A DNA stretch of 64,000 bases from Platycnemis pennipes (Eukaryota > Arthropoda > Insecta > Odonata > Platycnemididae), in assembly GCA_933228895.1 (NCBI GenBank), contig OW121852.1:128025544-128089543 (forward strand), written 5' to 3'. Both the position numbers and the translations under genes were made by a program. Positions 1 to 9,520 of this stretch are shown piece after piece (positions within the stretch are counted from its first letter, which is position 1; every line of letters starts with the position of its first letter). Below the pieces are notes generated by a model. That model saw only the letters and a list, made by a program, of their open reading frames with translations. It had not been told where the DNA came from and made no database searches.

Positions 1-59
1 TGTCTGACAAAATTGTTTTCTAAGTTCCTTGATGTTACATGAGGGGTATTTTTTCTGTG

Positions 60-900
60 TTACTGAACAGCTTGAAAAACTCCTTGTTTCTCTTCTTCAT
101 TTTTAGTATACATATCATGGAAATCTTGCATGAGCTTTACGGCTCGCTCAGCCACACCGTTTACCACTGGTAACCATGATATTCTTGACATTCCCTCTAT
201 GTGGCATTTCGTTGAACTCCATTCCTGATAATCATCGTTTAAAAAGTCACATGGGATCATTAGTTGGGAGAAAAAGTTTTTTGTCCTGTTGCTTACAAAG
301 TAGTCGGGAGACAGATTCTTCCCTACACTTAGTTCTCTACTTGTCAGGCAAACTCTATTCCGTGAACATTCTCTATCGTTTTAAAGTGCTAACTGCATTT
401 TTTGTTTCTCGTCAAATGAAACGCCATTGCCATAAATGCCAATGCCACCAAATCCACGCTAAGGTACCATAAACGTCGTGGAAACGTTATCATAACGGCT
501 TTAGCGATGTCGGCATTGACAGAGATGTAGCGGATAAGCTTCTTTAAGAATTCTAAATAGTTTTTTGGAGCAGACAGAAGAGCAGGGGCACTAAAACACT
601 GAAAACTGTATATTATTACAATAAAAATACACTTCACGGAGGCCATTCTCCTCTTCAGTAGAGATTTAACAATTTACTCTCCGTAATTCATCACAGAACA
701 TCCAGGTTTTCAAGAATACACTACTTTTGACATTCACCTTGAATTGGGTGATGCTCCAGGGGCTCTTGTTCGCACTCCTCGTGACGGTATCTCCCCGAGA
801 AAAAATAAGACAAGCTCGAGGAACTCGCGATAGTCATCCCGAGTTTGAGAAATCCGCAAGTAAAATTAGAATAGATGGGGAAAACTAATTGTAGAACATA
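60..900 (-). pseudogene. U family protein, C-terminal part, copy 1
   Basis: Minus-strand coding similarity runs from about 840 (DDYREFLEL and the following glycine-rich stretch) through RWMSK-like and YSLK-like motifs near 730-690, LWYLSVDLVALAF near 450-490, and ends at VAERAVKLMQD near 120-150. The stop at 60-62 (TAA) is followed in frame by sequence that still reads like the family, starting HRKN. The tryptophan expected in the RW motif is a TGA stop, and another TGA follows a few codons later. The long frames on the opposite strand are shadows. The biochemical function is unknown. Confidence 0.55.
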
Positions 901-946
901 GTGATGTACTATAAAAATGAAATTCTCAAGCATGGCAGTAACTTAT

Positions 947-1210
947 CTCTAGACGTTCCTTAGCAAAGGAAATCACAAATGAAGAGTCGGCATCAACTAC
1001 TTTGCGAACTACACTGTCTGCCATGCCGGATCGATAATATCTACGGTTCACATTCTTCCAAGCATTTTTCACCTTTCTGAAGAGAGATTCATCCGGAGCT
1101 CTCGAAGGTCCCATGGCAGTCTCGTAAGCACTTTTAATTAGAAGTTCGCTGATGTGGTGTCGGCAGGCCAGGTGCAACAACTTCTTGCCTGTGCCGTTAC
1201 CTGTGCCCTC
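947..1210 (-). pseudogene. U family internal exon with CRHHI motif, copy 1
   Basis: The exon encodes LHLACRHHISELLIKSAYE followed by a conserved proline/aspartate-rich and aromatic segment. Upstream is a candidate intron of about 77 nt (1211-1287), with a GTATAG donor and a ...CTACTAG acceptor on the minus strand. The downstream donor reads GATAAGT (941-947), whereas the second copy at 35128-35134 keeps GGTAAGT, so splicing of this copy should be impaired. The paired copy confirms that this is an exon and not a chance frame. Confidence 0.5.
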
Positions 1211-1287
1211 TAGTAGATTGTCTTAAGTTATGCAAGAAACAAATGATTGCAGTAAAATTGCTAAGTTATTAAATGAAATAGCTATAC

Positions 1288-1481
1288 CTGGCCTTAACCT
1301 CTCCAGCAACTCCGTTTCCAGGGTTAGGTTTGTTTCCTGCAGCTGCATATTCAGCTTCCCTAGCACCCCATTTGTTTCTTCCTGGGCCTCAAACTTCTGC
1401 TGAAGTTTCTTCGACTTCTGGGTAGCTGCTTCTTCCTTTTTGCGCAGAATATTTATGTTCTCCTTAGCCTAGATATATTTC
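1288..1481 (-). pseudogene. U family coiled-coil exon, copy 1
   Basis: The minus strand encodes a Lys/Glu/Gln-rich helical segment (motifs ILRKKEEAA, KLNMQLQETN, ELLERLRPG) ending at a GTATAG splice donor. Heptad-like spacing of hydrophobic residues suggests a coiled coil. The same exon is found at 35475-35670. A stop codon near 1470 interrupts the upstream side in both copies. No enzymatic motif is visible. Confidence 0.4.
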
Positions 1482-2101
1482 TTCTCCATGTTTGGGAACA
1501 TCGATCGGGGAACAACTCCTTTCTCGTCTTCATCCGAGTTACATAAGTTCTCCATCCCTCTCCCCTTTTTTCTAAAAATAGGATTCCTTTTCAACGTCTT
1601 CTGGTTTTCATTAATGATATCTAAGTACCTCTTTGCCTTCGACTCGGCTTATAATTGTTTCTGCAACTGAAGTCAGGACACATTGCATCAATACCTACCA
1701 AAGTCAATTGATCAAAACCAAAGTCAATTGATCAAATAATAATCACTGTTGGAAAAAAACATGGTAAATATTTTACATGTTGTGGCCGATCCTTCCTCTG
1801 CTCAGTTTCTCCATGATCATCTCCATCCTCCAAATCCCGTATTTTGATGACTGGGATCCTGTTATTACTTATCTGCTGCTCTAAGTCTTGTTCCCCTTCT
1901 ACATGAAGGCAAGAATCGTAACATTAAGATTCAAACAGGCCTCAGTACGACAATGCCTATTTACATACACGAAATATTACGTATACCAGAGTACTCGCAT
2001 GAGACTCCCAGAATTTATATGCCCCAAGTTCTTACACCTTTACGCATGTAATTATGGATCCAAAAAAATATGATGAATGCAACCAAATTGTAATTACATA
2101 C

Positions 2102-2430
2102 CTGCCATCACAAGTATTTGAGACTTTAAGTAGTCCCCACTCTCCTCATCCTTTTTCTCTCTCCCATGCCTCCTCGTCAGGGATCCAGTATGCCAGATAA
2201 ATTTTTTTGCGTGAGAACTCGTCTGAAGATGTAGGTTAAAAACCTGTAATTCGTGAGTTGTAGACAATTTCCAGGATATTATCGTCCAGATATCGCACGT
2301 AGGCAAACATTTGTTCTGCGCTGTGAAAATATAATTCCATGTACAAATCACTCTTCGTCATTATTGAAATAAATGAAAACAAACATTGCCGAAAATACGT
2401 TAGGTGCGATTGTTCCCGTCGATCAACGTG
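2102..2430 (-). pseudogene. U family probable N-terminal exon, copy 1
   Basis: The minus strand reads a tyrosine-rich segment (VRYLDDNILEIV) and an acidic tail (EREKKDEESGDYLKSQ). It ends at a candidate donor near 2102, where ATGGCAG is followed by GTATGT. One TAA stop divides it. The last bases (2098-2115) recur at 40006-40024, where the second copy is cut by an I-like fragment. The assignment to the same gene rests on position and the splice signal, not on a recognised domain. Confidence 0.3.
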
Positions 2431-2455
2431 GATCATAAAAGACAAACAGGTGCTC

Positions 2456-3597
2456 TACTGACGCCAGGCGAATGAAGCCAGTTAAGGGTCAGCATCTCGT
2501 TAGTAGCGATACCACTCTTTGTCAACCATGTTATGAGATATATTAGAATAACCGCTATTAGACCCGTTGCTTTCAGACAGAATGTTATTTATAATCACTT
2601 TCCAAAACCTGAACCAATGAAAAATTATTTCGATTAGCAATAAATCAGTCCGTTCCTATGTAATTATCGCAGTAATACGTGCTTAATAAGGTAGCCGTAG
2701 CACGATTGTTAGATTGTATACCCTCAAAATATCTCATACTCGACCTGTCTCATCATGTTACTTCTCTTGGCGCGAAGACTTGATTGTTTTTTTTAATAGT
2801 GTACCTCTTTGACTTATACTGCACCGTTAAATTTGCTCAAGACAATAATAGCCAGTAATTGCGTCATTGTTTGTAGATGACTTTGCTATTTGACTGGCTA
2901 TTTGGTTATATCTCGCCAAGCCGTTTAGCTTGTTCGGCTATAACTTTCACACTTTCATCCAATCCTTCATACAGATTGTTGATTGAATCGCGTAAATTTT
3001 CGTTATCAGGTTGTTTTTTAATTCACTGAACAGACGATATATAGCATTGATAGATTATCTACCGATAAATGTTTATCAATGGTCACTTCACTATTTAAAC
3101 TTCGTAAGGTTTGGCTCTCAGAACACCTCCATCACTGCTTACAAGCCACAATTCCAGCGATATCTTCATGGCACAAGAAGTTTTTCAGACAATTTAGGTG
3201 AAAATTTTCTCCCGAATTTCCTGCCGACTTCAACACGCTTCATACGTGGATGTTTGTCTACTTTTCGAAGGAGGTTGAGCTTTGCGATTAATAATTTTCT
3301 TTTCGCCTCAGACCTTCCCAAGGCTTATGCTTAACAGTTCTCTCACATTTAATGTCGGGAAGTATTGGTACTCGCGTTGTTTTGATGTCTATATATTTTT
3401 ATCTCATATAGACACGGCCTTGAGCAATTTGGAAATTTTTAGGCTTGCATCGCGTGCCTGCTGCATGTATTCCAAATGGGGGAGCCGAAGTGCCGCGCGA
3501 GTGAAAATCGTAAATGTTTAAATATTTATAGAAAACGCATTTATGAATTGCCACTAAATTTTATTTTTGGAATAGTTAGCTGGGTATGTTTAGATTA
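2456..3597. other. Unassigned AT-rich stretch with a possible Tigger-like relic
   Basis: No long open frame is convincing. On the minus strand at roughly 3180-3330 a broken reading contains KLNLLRKVDKHPRMKRVEV. This resembles the N-terminal helix-turn-helix of CENP-B/Tigger-type transposases, but stops and frameshifts follow at once. Nothing else is recognised before I-like element A begins at 3598. Confidence 0.3.
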
Positions 3598-4183
3598 CCC
3601 CTTGCGGGTAGGGGGATTGCGAATACTCCCACAGTATCCCTGCTTGTCGTAAGAGGCGCCTAAAAGGGCGGGGAGAAAAAAAACCCCGAAAACAAACCCA
3701 GAGCCAACAAGGGTTGAGCCCGGACAGTCTTGTGGGTGACTGTCTGTGTGCGGCCGTACCACCTGGCCTGCGATCCACCCGCATGTTTGCCGTGTGCGGA
3801 GACCCGTAAGGAGGAAAAGGGGATCCCAGATGGTGAGGTCCGTGGTTCCCAGCCGGGTGTCAGATGCCCGGTATGGACTGGGGGCCAATACCCTGTTTGG
3901 TCCCGGATTAGGTGTAAACGGGCTGCCGGGAGCTAGCCACTCCCGGTCAACCGGCTTCCGTGGCGTTTAGCTTAACGGTGGCGAGTGCCAGGGAGGTGGG
4001 GGTCTGCGTAGGGCGGTCGGAGATGTACGGGTTTGGTGGGCCCGTGCATCGAAGATCTAACCCGAAACAGACAACAACCTCTAGGGTGCTATATCCCCTC
4101 GAGTAGCCCTGGCGACCGCACCGGTTTGCGGTGCGGCGTCCCGAATGTGTGGCTCCATGGTGGGTGGGGAGCTCGGGGGACGA
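3598..4183 (+). promoter_or_regulatory. Conserved GC-rich 5' module of I-like copy A
   Basis: About 585 bp is nearly identical to 26443-27027 and 47524-48108. It is GC-rich, while the ORFs that follow differ far more. Small frames inside it are not conserved in phase between copies, so I treat it as non-coding 5' UTR. An internal promoter is likely, because such elements must transcribe themselves from +1. The 7-nt pairing possible in B and C near the 5' end is weakened here by a mismatch. Confidence 0.6.
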
Positions 4184-4196
4184 ATTTCTTTATGGT

Positions 4197-4664
4197 ATGG
4201 CGGAAACTAATCTTCCACCTCCCATTAGATCCCGCCCTGATAAGGGCGGGAGAGAAATTGAGTTCAGTGGTAGTAAACGCTACCTAGTGATGAGGTGCCA
4301 AAAGGAAGGAAAAACACTTAAAAACGTTTCTCCTTTCCTCATTGACCGGGTCTTGTCTTATCTCGTGCGTGGTGATCTGAAATCGGCCAAGAAGCTCCGC
4401 GAAGGCACACTTCTCATCGAATGCAGCAATAATATTCAAGCCGAAAAGCTGCTAAAAATGGAAAAAACTGCATGATATACCGGTAGCAGTTCAAGTGCAC
4501 CGCAACCTGAACACCTGTCGGGGAGTAATCTCTCACTACGATCTGTTGTACGTAGAAGTGGACGAGATCAAGAGTGAGATGGCGTCTCAAGGAGTGTCAG
4601 ATGCTCGTAGGCTTACTACGAAGCGCGACGGAGAAGTGAGAAATACATCGTCCGTGGTCCTCAC
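4197..4664 (+). pseudogene. I-like ORF1 (gag-like), truncated, copy A
   Basis: The start ATG aligns with the ORF1 starts of B (27040) and C (48121): all begin Met-Ala and have a conserved LPP a few residues in. About 93 codons are open before a stop near 4473. Similarity then continues in another frame (motifs GVISHYDLLYVEVDEIK) to 4664, where the element is deleted. The zinc knuckles are lost. In the family this protein is an RNA-binding, nucleocapsid-like partner of ORF2. Confidence 0.7.
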
Positions 4665-4703
4665 TTAAAATACCCACCTGGTTCCCATTTAAAATACCCA
4701 CCT
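4665..4703 (+). repeat. Deletion junction with duplicated 15-bp filler
   Basis: The 15-mer ttaaaatacccacct occurs at 4665-4679 and again at 4689-4703, exactly where ORF1 sequence stops and RT sequence (from about 4711) starts. Neither copy is at this position in B or C. It marks the breakpoint of the internal deletion. Confidence 0.7.
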
Positions 4704-4710
4704 CGTGTGT

Positions 4711-6723
4711 GACCACCTGGTCAGAGCCGAAAATTTCATCCAGGAGGCCTTTCTTCTCCGTCAACACGTAGTAGGTGTCTTCTTCGACGTGGACAAGGCA
4801 TACGACCGAGTGTGGCGGCATAAGATATTAATGTGTCTACATGAGTGGGGATTGAGGGGCAATTTACCTATTTTTATCTAGAATTTTTTAACTGATCATG
4901 TTTTTAAAGTTAAAATAGGTAGACACTTATCCAAATTTTATCGGCAGGAAATTGGAGTTCCACAGTGTTAAGTTTTAAGTGTGACACTGTTCGCAATTGC
5001 GATCAACGACATAGGTAAATGCATTAAACCTCCACTCATGGGATCTTTGTTCGTTGACGACCTAGCAATATTTTGCAGGTCGTCCAAAATAGCCACTGCA
5101 ACCAGAGTGTCTCAGTTGGCTCTAAACAAACTGGAGGTTTGGACTCGGAGGAATGGCTTTAAGTTTTCCTCGGATAAGTACAAATGCGTCCACTTTTACC
5201 GGGTGAGGGGACATTACATTCCGCCAACTTTGTCACTTAATGGCAACTCTCCCGCATGTGGAGTCCATCCGATTTCTCGGTGTGACATTTGACTACCGGC
5301 CTAACTGGCGTGAACACATACAGACTTTGAGAGAGAAATGTCTACGGACTCAAAATATTTTAAAAGTTTTAAGTAACACAACATGGGGTGCCGATCGAAT
5401 GTCCCTGCTTTTATTGTATCGCGCACTCGTACGTTCAAAAATTGACTACGGGTCAGTTGTTTACGCTTCCAGTCGCGACTCTTACTTACGCCAGGTCTTC
5501 GTATTTCTACTGGTGCTTTCCGGACCAGTCCGGTCCTCAGCATTTATGCTGATTCCGGAGAGCCTCCGTTACCATACCGTAGGAAGATACTGATGTGCTC
5601 CTATGTGGCGAAAATGTTACCTACCAAGAATCTCCCGTGTTTTAATTTGATTTTTAACCCTAGATTTATGGAACTTTTTAATCGACGGACAAGAGCTACC
5701 AAGCCGCTCAGTGTTCGTTTTAATTTATTTATTCAGGGTGTCGGGTTAAGACTCCCAGATGTTTATCCTGTTGGGTACTCGAGTTACCCAACGTGGATTA
5801 TTCCGCCGCCGAACATCCATATGGCACTCGGTAGGCGCCATAAATCCCACACCACTGCTCTAGAATACCAGCGCCTCTTCAATGAATTTCTCTGTCGCCA
5901 CTCCGATTTCATCCCAGTATACACGGATGGATCGAAGTCGGATGCAGCCTGTTCGTGCGCGGTTACCTCGTCCCATCACGGTGTCGTCCAGTCCAGGCTC
6001 AATACGCTGTGTAGCGTGTACACAGCGGAACTTCTGGCTATTAAGATGGCCCTTGAAGGAATTAGGGGTTCTTCGGGGTCTTTTGTCATCTGCACGGACT
6101 CAATGAGCGCGCTGCAATCCATTTCCGTCTTTTCTTCACCACACCCTATTGTCCAGCGAATACATACTACCCTTTTATCCCTTAATAGAACGGGAATCAA
6201 AGTTATTTTTCTCTGGGTCCCAGGACATATAGGTATTGCTGGAAATGAGAAGGCGGATGCAGCTGCAAAGGAAGCGCTAATTATCCCTGAGCCGACGACG
6301 ACGCTAGTACCCTATCAGGATCTGCAAGCCTCTCTCCGTAAAATAGTCCTAGAGCAGTGGAGTGCACTTTGGAGGGATGTCCCAAACAATAAGTTACGGA
6401 CAATTAAACTGGTAACGTCAGGGTGGCCCACTTCCGTCAGGGGTAGTCGCAGAGAGGAAGTGGTCATCACACGATTAAGAATCGGGCATTGCGCCCTGGC
6501 CCACTCGTACCTCTTTACAGAAGAGAAAATTCCTCCGCTATGTGATGACTGTGACTGTCCTCTCAGTGTGCGACATATCCTGACGGAGTGTGACAAATAC
6601 CGGGACACAAGTAACAGGCTAGGCATCAGCGGCGACCTAGAACACGTTCTAGGCAACGATGCTGATCGCCTATGCCATGTTATTAATTTTTTAAAAGAAA
6701 CAAACCTAATTAATAAAATATAA
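4711..6723 (+). pseudogene. I-like ORF2 remnant: RT, RNase H and CCHC, copy A
   Basis: RT motifs are in order: the catalytic-Asp region VFFDVDKAYDRVW near 4770-4810, a damaged GVPQG motif near 4960, FVDD with flanks near 5050-5070, then thumb sequence to about 5500. Frameshifts lie near 5230-5290 and 5510-5590. The last frame, 5593-6723 (376 aa), is intact. It contains RNase H with VYTDGSKS (Asp), TAELLAIKMAL (Glu), CTDSMSAL (Asp) and VPGHIGIAGNEKAD (His, Asp), followed by a C-terminal CX2CX8HX4C zinc motif starting CDDCDC. In an intact element ORF2 nicks DNA and reverse transcribes the element RNA. Confidence 0.85.
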
Positions 6724-6818
6724 TATAGTGTCCTAAATCTGGACCTTTTATACTGCTTTTGATTTTTACTTTATATTTATATTTATACATATTTATTGTT
6801 ATAAATTGGTTTGTGCGT

Positions 6819-6876
6819 GGTGCAAAATGACCATAGCTGTCGACGCACCCTATAAATCCAAATCTACTACTACTAC
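6819..6876 (+). other. 3'-terminal hairpin and (TAC)n tail, copy A
   Basis: GGTGC at 6819-6823 can pair with GCACC at 6845-6849, with an inner GAC/GTC pairing, and is followed by a short AT-rich spacer and a TAC-repeat tail. The same arrangement ends all other I-like copies in the window. It probably serves as the RT recognition site. Confidence 0.65.
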
Positions 6877-6879
6877 GAT

Positions 6880-7398
6880 ATTCCTGTTAATTGGCCATCA
6901 CTAGTTACTCTGTCACTTTTCATTAGGGTCAGCGCTACATATGACCTAAACTCAACTTGTGACATTTTATTGCCTGTAGCTTTTCGGTATATTTTCCAGG
7001 CATTTGTACAGACACTGCCCAACAAATTACAAAATAATGGCCACCACCACTTCTTTCCCCCGATTTTTATTCTGTAGTTAGCATTTGCATTGTCGTGAAG
7101 GTCAACTCCACCCATGTTCTTATTGTACTCCCCTATTACATTGGGCTGTGGGATCAATACCTCTTTCCTCTCCTTACGGCTAAATCTTTTTGCACTTCCT
7201 TGTGGAAAAACTGGTATATTGTTGCTGGCGACAATGACAACTGAATTATCATTCCATTTTACAACAGACATTTCTGATTCTGAATCATATGCATAGTCAA
7301 AAGAGCCACGAGGTTTTTTTCCGATGGTCTTTGAATCTTCCAGGGGATATTTTCCAGTTCTATTTTCCCGAATCGTGCCAGTTGCAAAAACATGTCAA
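6880..7398 (-). pseudogene. piggyBac-like transposase, C-terminal fragment
   Basis: Minus-strand translation shows the family pattern: GTIRENRTGK near 7370, then VVKWNDNSVVIVASN (7210-7260), RFSRKERK, YNKNMGGVDLHD (7090-7140), YRIKIGGKKWWWPLF and NAWKIYRKATG. These are the last part of the DDE_Tnp_1_7 (piggyBac) fold, and the MGGVDLHD stretch carries the last catalytic Asp. Everything upstream of GTIRENR is missing, and the left end abuts the tail of I-like A. About 170 residues remain of a protein usually near 600. It is inactive. Confidence 0.8.
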
Positions 7399-8019
7399 GG
7401 TACGAAACAAGGATTATGAAGAAAAAAATTATCAAAAAATAATCGGCGATCCGAGATAGAGGGGGGTGGAAATATCTATCTCGAAAACCGCGGCACGGAT
7501 CGAGAATCGGTAAAACACGGGTTCGATGAATTTTAGGGGGAAGAAAAACCGTGCAATTAGTTTTTGACCCCAAGTGGGCATATTGCCCATATTGGGGTCA
7601 ACTTGTTTTTTTTGAAAAAGGAACCACATTTTTTTATTTCGGCATCATCTTCTACACAAAAAAAGAACAAACTTTTGTAGGAAACGTTTTTTCGTAGACC
7701 CCAATATTTCGAGATATCAGCGCTGGAAAGTGAAAAAAATTGAATTTTGAATCTTCCGCGCGCGGTTCCTACTTTTCCATATTTACAAACACATTAGGTT
7801 TCGTAATAAGAACCAAAGTCACTTTTGAGATAACAGTATTATTCAACAAGAATTTTCGGAAATGCGCTCCATCAAGAGCCAAACAAATTAGGTGGATAAT
7901 TGAACGATAAATAAAGTCACAGTACAATTGTTTTCAGTGGGAACATTTTGAAATATCACAACAAATAATAACAATAACAATTAATATAATAATGCAATAA
8001 ATATAACAATAACAACCAA
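7399..8019 (-). other. Unassigned AT-rich stretch with a second mariner-like C-terminus
   Basis: Most of this is low-complexity AT-rich sequence. On the minus strand at about 7830-7890 the frame CLALDGAHFRKFLLNN resembles the C-terminal end CLAVNGGHFENLL of the mariner-like fragment next door. Underlying bases are also similar between 7845-7890 and 8030-8070. This may be the tail of a second, diverged mariner-like copy. No other feature is recognised. Confidence 0.35.
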
Positions 8020-8570
8020 TATTACAACAAATTTTCAAAGTGCCCGCCATTAACAGCTAAACAATGGAAAAGTCTCATCTCAATATTTTCTCTAACCGAA
8101 ACCAATCTCTTGTAATTTCTTGACAAGCCGCAATAATCCGCCGTCTTAGGTCTTCTCGATCTACCGGCTTGGTCCGATAAATTCTTGATTTAATGTGTCC
8201 CCATAAAAAAAATCGATTGGAGTTAGATCTGGAGACCTAGGTGGCCACGCGATAGGTCCCCTCCTGCCGATCCATTGCCCAAGGAAATGTGCATTCAGAA
8301 AATCACGAACCCTTTGGGGGTAATGGGCAGGGGCCCCGCCATGTTGAAAATGAATCAGATTTTCATCCAATATTAATTTTCCGTTTTCATCTACTTGCCT
8401 TTCCAACGCTCGTACAATTTGGGGATATATTGCTTCTTCCAGGAGCGTTAAATATTTATCGCCATTCAAGTCCCCATCAATGAATATGGGACCGACGATT
8501 GTATCACCGAAGATCCCGGCCCAAACATTAATTTTTTGTTGGTATTGTGTTCTTGTGTCGAAAAGAACAT
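8020..8570 (-). pseudogene. mariner/Tc1-like transposase fragment
   Basis: Minus-strand motifs are NPH...QQKINVWAGIFGDTIVGPIF, GDKYLTLLEE, GAPAHYPQRVRDFL and WPPRSPDLTPIDFF, all typical of a Tc1/mariner DDE_3 domain. The second catalytic aspartate (normally QQDGAPAH) is replaced: the frame reads QHGGAPAH. The third acidic position in RSPDLTP is present; the first lies in the missing N-terminal part. A frameshift near 8161 moves the C-terminal tail, which ends in GGHFENLL near 8030, into another frame. The open frame 8161-8682 also contains about 37 residues from a different element at its N-terminus. It is inactive. Confidence 0.8.
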
Positions 8571-9298
8571 GTGGATTACGGTCAGACCAACTTTTTAATA
8601 ATTCTTTTATAAATAGGGCCTGTGCTTTGGCTTCAATATCTATATTGTTTAGGCCGCTCCTCTCTATGGGGGCATATGTCACTTCTCATTTAATTTTTAA
8701 TAATTCGTTATGCCATATTAGTTGGTTTGTGATCTTCGTTAATTTTGCGACAGTGTGGTTGGTGATCGGGAAGACCTGTGCCGTGTACCACACCTTGGAG
8801 AGTAAAAGTGTTACTCGCCAGAATCCTCTGGAACAAGGTTAACTTTTTCCTTGCTAAGGTATGTAGAACCCTTTCTGCCTTTGTAATTACGTAATTCCAG
8901 TTTTTTGTGATTGTGTTATTAATGTCCCCTTGCCAATGTATACCTAAGATTTTGTGCTCCTCGGTGGTGGCCCATGTATTGACATCAGTCGTGGCTGTCC
9001 TGTAGAGGTTTAAGATCTTTGTCTTTTTTGCACTCACTCGTTGTCCACTCTCGAGTTCATATGCCTTCAGTATACGGAGTATTTCGAGATCCTCTACGTC
9101 ATTGTTGCTAAGTATGGACATATCGTCTGCGTAGGCCACGCCCACGAACTTGTCCTGCGCGAACATTATACCCGTGAGGGCATCTTGTAAATTCATGAGG
9201 AGTGGCTCCATTTGTAGTGCAAACAGTAGCATGGAGAGCGGGCAGCCCTTTCTAATTGAATTTTGTATTCGAAAGTAGTTTGTATGTGTTCTGTTGCA
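8571..9298 (-). pseudogene. L1/Tx1-like RT, palm and thumb portion
   Basis: The frame 8708-9307 shows SIRKGCPLSMLLFALQMEPLL, the catalytic GVAYADDMSI motif, and GQRVSAKKTKILNL. The end of the domain shifts frame near 8790 and continues as KVWYTAQVFPITN and YAPIERSGLNNIDIEAKA, reaching about 8571 inside the open frame that otherwise encodes mariner. One TGA lies just before the VTYAP segment. The upstream RT half is at 13772-14757, beyond the Mag-like insertion. Confidence 0.75.
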
Positions 9299-9447
9299 GG
9301 CAAACACAGGAGTCCATTATAGAGAAAAACTTTAATTTCTCACTGAACGATACAAGGCATGGCGTAGTCCCGCCAACAACAGCCAGGGGGTTTTTCGTGC
9401 TTCTCCTCTTTTGTTTTCCGGCCAGGGCTACCACCCTGGATACAACA
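9299..9447 (-). repeat. 3' LTR of Mag-like element
   Basis: About 149 bp, matching 13624-13771 except for one extra base in an A/G run near 9391. On the minus strand it begins TGTTGTATCC. The opposite end has no canonical CA. Confidence 0.85.
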
Positions 9448-9460
9448 ACTCCCCTCCACT
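9448..9460 (-). other. Polypurine tract of Mag-like element
   Basis: On the minus strand AGTGGAGGGGAGT lies directly against the TG start of the 3' LTR, the expected place for plus-strand priming. Confidence 0.6.
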
Positions 9461-9520
9461 AAAGATAACCCTTTTACACCGGCATATATATGAAAACACA
9501 AAACACATATCAAGATATAA

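Larger units (their letters stand above)
1..2455 (-). mobile_element. U family repetitive element, copy 1 (degenerate, multi-exon)
   Basis: The stretch is recognised as one unit because the same sequence recurs in the same order at 22004-23500, 34914-36093 and 39836-40024. Read on the minus strand it carries several exons of one protein family separated by short GT/AG introns. From memory this resembles an uncharacterised family repeated in arthropod and cnidarian genomes, with motifs CRHHI..E, DDYRE(F/L)LEL, RWMSK..YSLK, LWYLS.(D/E)LVALAF and AERAVKLMQD. I cannot name a transposon class, and I see no terminal inverted repeats here because the window starts inside the element. Multiple stop codons make this copy inactive. 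It may be a DNA transposon gene or a repeatedly duplicated host gene; the copy number within one window favours the former. Confidence 0.6.
3598..6876 (+). mobile_element. I-like non-LTR retrotransposon, copy A (internally deleted)
   Basis: This copy has the 5' module shared with copies B (26443) and C (47524), the first part of ORF1, then a junction at about 4665-4703 that skips to the RT domain, the rest of ORF2, the conserved 3' hairpin (6819-6849) and a (TAC)n tail ending at 6876. Compared with C, roughly 2.5 kb is missing: the ORF1 zinc knuckles, the whole endonuclease and the N-terminal RT. Frameshifts and stops lie in the remaining RT. No target duplication is visible around 3598/6876. 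The copy is dead. Confidence 0.85.
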
